Source: Pontibacter coccineus
GTDB lineage: Bacteria > Bacteroidota > Bacteroidia > Cytophagales > Hymenobacteraceae
Assembly (NCBI RefSeq): GCF_030546575.1
Contig: NZ_JAUOTN010000004.1
Location: 1 to 64,000 of the forward strand
Direction: 5' to 3'
Length of the DNA: 64,000 nucleotides
Shown: piece after piece, positions 60,746-64,000 of the stretch
How the letters are laid out: the number at the start of each line of letters is the position of its first letter
Position numbering within the stretch: the first letter of the stretch is position 1
Notes under the pieces: model-generated
What the model was told of the DNA's origin: nothing
The model's database searches: none
What the model saw: only the letters and a program-made list of their open reading frames with translations
Translations under genes and position numbers: made by a program

Positions 60746-61894
60746 TTAATGCTGCGCGATACTCTCCTGGTTGAAAACAACCGGCTGCCCCTCGTTCAGG
60801 CTCTGGTACCCTGCTGTGATGATATAGTCCTGCGCTGTCAGTCCTTTCAGCACCTCCACCCGCCCCTGGTAGTTCACACCCGTCTCCACTTCTTTGCGGG
60901 TAGCCACGTAGCGCGCGCCCTGCTTCTGGGCCACGTACACGTACTGCGATTTTTCGTCGCGCTGCACCAAGTTGACAGGTATGGTAATGGCGTCTTCTTT
61001 GCGGTAATCCTGTATGCGCACCACCGCCACCAGGTTCGGGCGCAACTCCACGTCCACATTCTTTGGTCGCAGCTCGATGGTAAAAGTGCGGCTGCTGGGG
61101 TTGATAAAGCTGCTCACCACATCCACGGTGGCTGTTATTTCCTGGTTCAGGTCCGGGAAGCGCACCAGCGCCTCGTCACCTTTCTTGATTTTGGTCAGGT
61201 AAGCTTCCGACACCTCTGCCACGATCTTGGAGCCTGTGGTATTGACTACCCGGATAATGCCCATACCTGGCGCCACAGCCTCTCCGGCATTCGGGATCAC
61301 GTTGTCCACCACACCGCTCACGGGGGCTTTCACGTTGAATTGGTCGCGCTGCTGCTGCAGGGTGGCCAGGCTGCGCTCCAGGGCCTCTTTGTTGTTTTTG
61401 GCTGTCAGAAACTGCATTTCAGTGCCGATCTGCTGGTCCCAGAGGTTTTTCTGACGCTCGTAGGCCGCGTTGGCCAGTTCCAGCCGGGTGCGCACCTCGG
61501 CGAGGTTCTGCTCGAGCACCTGCGCGTCTATGGTTGCCATGGTTTGGCCCTTGGTTACTTTATCGCCACGCTTCACCCGCATGCTTGTCAGCACACCCGG
61601 CACCTTGGCACTCACCAGCACGTTCTGGTCGAAATCCACACGGCCCTGCACTTCCAGGTAGTGGCGGAAGGTATCCTGCTGTACCTGTGCCACGGTTACC
61701 GGCACCGTTTTCTTCTCAACCGGCCCTCCTTTGCCCTCTGCCTTCAGTTCTGCCTCCAGCTGCGCAATCTGCTCCTGCAACTCGGTTTGCTGCTGCTTCA
61801 GCCCGGCCAGTTGCGCCTCTTTGTCGTTGCCCTGGTTGCAGGCGGCCAGGCTCAGGAACAGGGCCAGTGATGAAACTCCGAATATCTTTTTCAT
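60746..61894 (-). CDS. RND efflux periplasmic adaptor (membrane fusion) lipoprotein
   Basis: 382 residues with lipoprotein signal MKKIFGVSSLALFLSLAAC (C19). A charged coiled coil follows at once (EAQLAGLKQQQTELQEQIAQLEAELKAEGKG), which is unusual since the hairpin is normally inside the lipoyl domain. The standard adaptor order comes next: VQGRVDFDQNVLVSAKVPGVL, helical hairpin with YERQKNLWDQQIGTEMQFL, FNVKAPVSGVVDNVIPNAGEAV (lipoyl half), beta-barrel and C-terminal VEVLKGLTAQDYIITAGYQSL. It links the permease to the outer-membrane channel, 18 bp upstream of the permease gene. Confidence 0.93.
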   Translation of the reverse strand: MKKIFGVSSLALFLSLAACNQGNDKEAQLAGLKQQQTELQEQIAQLEAELKAEGKGGPVEKKTVPVTVAQVQQDTFRHYLEVQGRVDFDQNVLVSAKVPGVLTSMRVKRGDKVTKGQTMATIDAQVLEQNLAEVRTRLELANAAYERQKNLWDQQIGTEMQFLTAKNNKEALERSLATLQQQRDQFNVKAPVSGVVDNVIPNAGEAVAPGMGIIRVVNTTGSKIVAEVSEAYLTKIKKGDEALVRFPDLNQEITATVDVVSSFINPSSRTFTIELRPKNVDVELRPNLVAVVRIQDYRKEDAITIPVNLVQRDEKSQYVYVAQKQGARYVATRKEVETGVNYQGRVEVLKGLTAQDYIITAGYQSLNEGQPVVFNQESIAQH

Positions 61895-61926
61895 AGTAAG
61901 TCGAGCGTATATCTTTTTGGGGTGGT

Positions 61927-63399
61927 TTATTTTGTCAGAAGGGTGCCGGTGGCTTTGTCGAGGTTCACTTTCGCGATGAGCGCGTCGTACATGGCGGCGT
62001 AGTAATTGGTCTGTGCCTGGCGCAGGTCGGTCTCGGCGGTCACTACTTCCAGGTTAGAGCCCACGCCCTCCTGAAACTTGATCTTGGACACGCGGGCGAT
62101 CTCTTCGGCCAGTTCCAGGTTCTCGCGCTGCGAGGTCAGCACGTCGAGCGAGTTGGTCAGGTCGGTGGAGGCCTGCTCCAGTTCCAGGTCTATACCTTGC
62201 TCCAGGCTCTCAAAACCAAGTTTGGCGTTTTCGAGCGTCAGCTTGGACTGCTGTATCTGGTAGTGCTTGAGCAGGCCGTCAAAAATCGGCACCTGCAGCT
62301 GAAGGCCTACATACCCGAAGTCAAAGTAATTTCTGTCCGTGGTATTGTCTCGCCCGGCCCGTATGTTCATGATGTCGGAGAAGGTTCTGCCCACCCCGAT
62401 GTAGCCGTAACGCCCGTTCAGGTATAGCTTGGGCAGGTAGCCGGAGCGTTTGTTGCGCAGGTCCAGCAGGGCCAGGTCGCGCTGCGTCTCCAGCAGTGAG
62501 TATTCGATGCGGTTGCTGTAGTCGAAGTTGCTGCGGTTGCCTTTCCCCGTTTCCACTTCCACCTCGCTCAGCTTGTCGGTCAGCACCAGCTGCTCGTTCT
62601 GGCTCATCCCCATCTGAAACTTCAGCAGGTTTTCGCTCAGGATGAGCAGGCGCTCTGTCTTCTGTTTCTCCACATTCAGGTTGTTGAAAGACACGCGCAG
62701 GCGGTCTACATCCAGCTTTTCGGCCACGCCATTGTCAAACATCACCTGTGTCTGCTTCAGCAGCGTGTCCAGGCGCACCAGGTTCTGCAGCAGGAGCTCC
62801 ATGCGCTCCCGGTTCACCAGCACGCTGTAATAAGCCTTGGATACCTGCTCGGCCACGTCTATTTCGCTTTGCGTCGTCGCCTTCCTCGAAAGCTCGGTAT
62901 AGGTCTTCGCGGCTTTGAGCCCGATCAGGTAGGAGCCGTCGAACAGCAACTGACTGCCCGTGATGGTGAGCCCGCCGTTGTAGGGCTGCACAAAGGAAAT
63001 GGCCTGGAGCCCGCCAGACGGCTGCGGCTCCGGTTGGGAATAAGTGGGGCTGAGCACGATGGGCTGCCCGGAGGCGAGTTGCTCCGGCGTGATCACAAAA
63101 GGGTCTAACTGAGAGGCAGTGCCAAAACTGCTTGGATCAAACAGTGTTTTTTGCTGGATAAAGTTATTGCCGACCTCTGCCCCGGCGTTAATCTGCGGCA
63201 AACCCATGGCCCGGATCTCGCCGACCTTCGCCTTGCCGATCTCTTCCTCATTGCGGTTTATCTTCAGATTCACGCGGTGCTGCAAGGCATAGTCTATGCT
63301 TTGTTGCAGGCTAAAGGCCTGTGGCGACCCTTGCGCCAGCACCCCGGGCGGACTTAGGAAGACTAACAATATCAGGAAGAGGCTGCTGTGTTTTTTCAT
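61927..63399 (-). CDS. TolC family outer-membrane efflux protein
   Basis: 490 residues with signal peptide MKKHSSLFLILLVFLSPPGV (cleavage near LA-QG). Two copies of the long helical OEP repeat are present, with characteristic FSLQQSIDYALQHRVNLKI, AEQVSKAYYSVLVNRERMELL and, in the second half, ILTSQ-type LDVLTSQRENLELAEEIARVSKIKFQEGVGSNLEVVTAETDLRQAQ. It forms the trimeric exit duct for the RND pump. The gene starts 20 bp after the TetR gene stop. Confidence 0.93.
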   Translation of the reverse strand: MKKHSSLFLILLVFLSPPGVLAQGSPQAFSLQQSIDYALQHRVNLKINRNEEEIGKAKVGEIRAMGLPQINAGAEVGNNFIQQKTLFDPSSFGTASQLDPFVITPEQLASGQPIVLSPTYSQPEPQPSGGLQAISFVQPYNGGLTITGSQLLFDGSYLIGLKAAKTYTELSRKATTQSEIDVAEQVSKAYYSVLVNRERMELLLQNLVRLDTLLKQTQVMFDNGVAEKLDVDRLRVSFNNLNVEKQKTERLLILSENLLKFQMGMSQNEQLVLTDKLSEVEVETGKGNRSNFDYSNRIEYSLLETQRDLALLDLRNKRSGYLPKLYLNGRYGYIGVGRTFSDIMNIRAGRDNTTDRNYFDFGYVGLQLQVPIFDGLLKHYQIQQSKLTLENAKLGFESLEQGIDLELEQASTDLTNSLDVLTSQRENLELAEEIARVSKIKFQEGVGSNLEVVTAETDLRQAQTNYYAAMYDALIAKVNLDKATGTLLTK

Positions 63400-63419
63400 A
63401 GTCAGAGAGGTATGTTCGG

Positions 63420-64000
63420 TTAATCTTCTTCAGTGATTTGCATGTAGTCGTTGATCATCTTATGTCCTTTGAGCGTGGCGATGCCGAGCATAAAGTGCTC
63501 GAGGCTGGCCGTCTGCACATGCAGCAACTCAAACTGGAAGCGCGGGAACAGGGCATCGTCAAAAGGTACTTCGATTTGGGCAAGGCGGAGGCGGGCGATC
63601 ACCTCTACGTCCAGGTCCCGGCGGAACAGGCCTTCCGAAATTCCGCGCTCCAGATTCCCCTTTATCTGGTTCAGGAAGTCGTGGTTCTTGTACTCCTGCC
63701 ATTTTTGCCAGGCATTGGCATGGTACTTCTGCAGGTCGTAAAAAATGCCGGGGTGAATGCTGGCAAAAACCTGGCGGGTGGTCTTCATAACACAGAAAAG
63801 CTCCTCGATGGCATTGGGCGCCTCTTGTCTGCATCGCTCACAGTCCTTGTCCACCGAGGTCAGGTATGAGTTGATGGCCCAAAGCACAATCTCGTCTTTG
63901 TTGCTGAACCACTTGTAGATGGTCTTCTTCGACATAGAAAGGTGCTGCGCGAGATCATCGACTGAAGTGCCCTTGATGCCACGCCGACAGAAAAGCTTAA
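63420..64000 (-). CDS. TetR/AcrR family regulator, N-terminus outside the window
   Basis: 193 codons are inside the window and the frame is still open at the edge. The helix-turn-helix is visible as RRGIKGTSVDDLAQHLSMSKKTIYKWFSNKDEI; the methionine in SMSKKTIY is an internal residue, not the start. The ligand-binding part continues with VLWAINSYLTSVDKDCERC. It lies first in the operon before the TolC, adaptor and permease genes, so it most likely represses its own efflux operon and responds to a pump substrate. The C-terminus is ITEED. Confidence 0.9.
   Translation of the reverse strand, partial: KLFCRRGIKGTSVDDLAQHLSMSKKTIYKWFSNKDEIVLWAINSYLTSVDKDCERCRQEAPNAIEELFCVMKTTRQVFASIHPGIFYDLQKYHANAWQKWQEYKNHDFLNQIKGNLERGISEGLFRRDLDVEVIARLRLAQIEVPFDDALFPRFQFELLHVQTASLEHFMLGIATLKGHKMINDYMQITEED

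Larger units (their letters stand above)
2159..62903. repeat. Highly iterated motif GCTATACCTG / CAGGTATAGC (dispersed)
   Basis: By hand count about 32 perfect copies of the 10-mer and about 100 copies of the core CTATACC/GGTATAG are scattered over this span, in both orientations. Example 10-mers start at 2188, 2742, 3166, 7200, 7810, 10114, 11658, 34884, 49302, 51664, 52708, 52775 and 52962. Reverse copies lie near 3048, 3106, 8746, 25507, 45663, 47281, 47459 and 62422. Copies fall between genes, inside genes in all three frames (Ala-Ile-Pro, Leu-Tyr-Leu, Tyr-Thr) and in terminator loops. The stop codon of the glutamyl-Q synthetase gene lies inside one copy. None is seen at 1-2150 or about 12.5-14.3 kb. 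Function unknown. Confidence 0.9.

Noticed and set aside
60749-61870. 373-residue plus-strand frame opposite the efflux adaptor
   Set aside because: Antisense shadow; no domain, and the minus strand encodes a clear adaptor lipoprotein.

Overview
The window looks like the chromosome of a GC-rich member of the Bacteroidota, most probably Hymenobacteraceae (Pontibacter-like). The reasons are type IX secretion (T9SS) sorting domains on two proteins, many Bacteroidota-specific outer-membrane and DUF families (DUF2911, DUF6268-like, PepSY-like, PycTM), promoter remnants of the TTTG-N19-TAnnTTTG type, and few strong Shine-Dalgarno sequences. Genus level is inference; no rRNA is present.

Layout. 1-2.1 kb is an AT-rich accessory stretch of small minus-strand genes (start of an ABC ATPase, three membrane proteins, one lipoprotein) with an attC-like hairpin. 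2.2-12.5 kb holds glutamyl-Q tRNA(Asp) synthetase, a DUF2911 protein, an MscS channel, a PepSY-like protein, an ABC exporter, a foldback repeat, a lipoprotein, a J-domain protein, a CPBP protease fusion and an RsbQ-like hydrolase. 12.5-14.1 kb is a second AT-rich patch with an apparently frame-disrupted membrane gene. 14.2-23.9 kb holds mfd, a PAS-only protein with a response regulator, two extremely hydrophilic proteins, a barrel protein, an Fe-S uracil-DNA glycosylase and a methionine-type aminotransferase. 24.4-34.9 kb holds omega-amidase, a T9SS-exported VCBS-repeat protein, murF, rfbC, hflX, sixA and ppk1. 34.9-43 kb holds a barrel protein, a very large phosphoesterase/barrel fusion, an HD-PycTM protein and a CNNM/CorC-type transporter. 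43.2 kb carries tRNA-Arg(CCT). 44.4-48 kb is a type III polyketide cluster (FAD oxidoreductase, PKS, methyltransferase, two small membrane proteins). A non-coding region near 49.1 kb has clustered DnaA boxes. 49.4-56.9 kb holds envelope, redox and peptidase genes. 57-64 kb is a TetR-TolC-adaptor-RND efflux operon that ends in an acyl-carrier-like protein lacking the prosthetic-group serine.

The most striking signal is not a gene. The 10-mer GCTATACCTG (reverse CAGGTATAGC) occurs about 32 times by my hand count, and its 7-base core CTATACC/GGTATAG about 100 times, against expectations of roughly 0.1 and 8 for random sequence. It lies in both orientations, in intergenic DNA, in the loops of three terminators, and in coding DNA in all three reading frames. 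It is absent from the two AT-rich patches. This resembles highly iterated genome motifs such as cyanobacterial HIP1 or DNA uptake sequences, and I know of no description for this group.

Other items worth follow-up: the HD-PycTM protein (Pycsar-type effector without a nearby cyclase), the kinase-like motif inside the phosphoesterase-BamA fusion, the CPBP-DUF3738-like fusion, the serine-less carrier protein in the efflux operon, a candidate oriC, and three families of MITE-like or foldback repeats.
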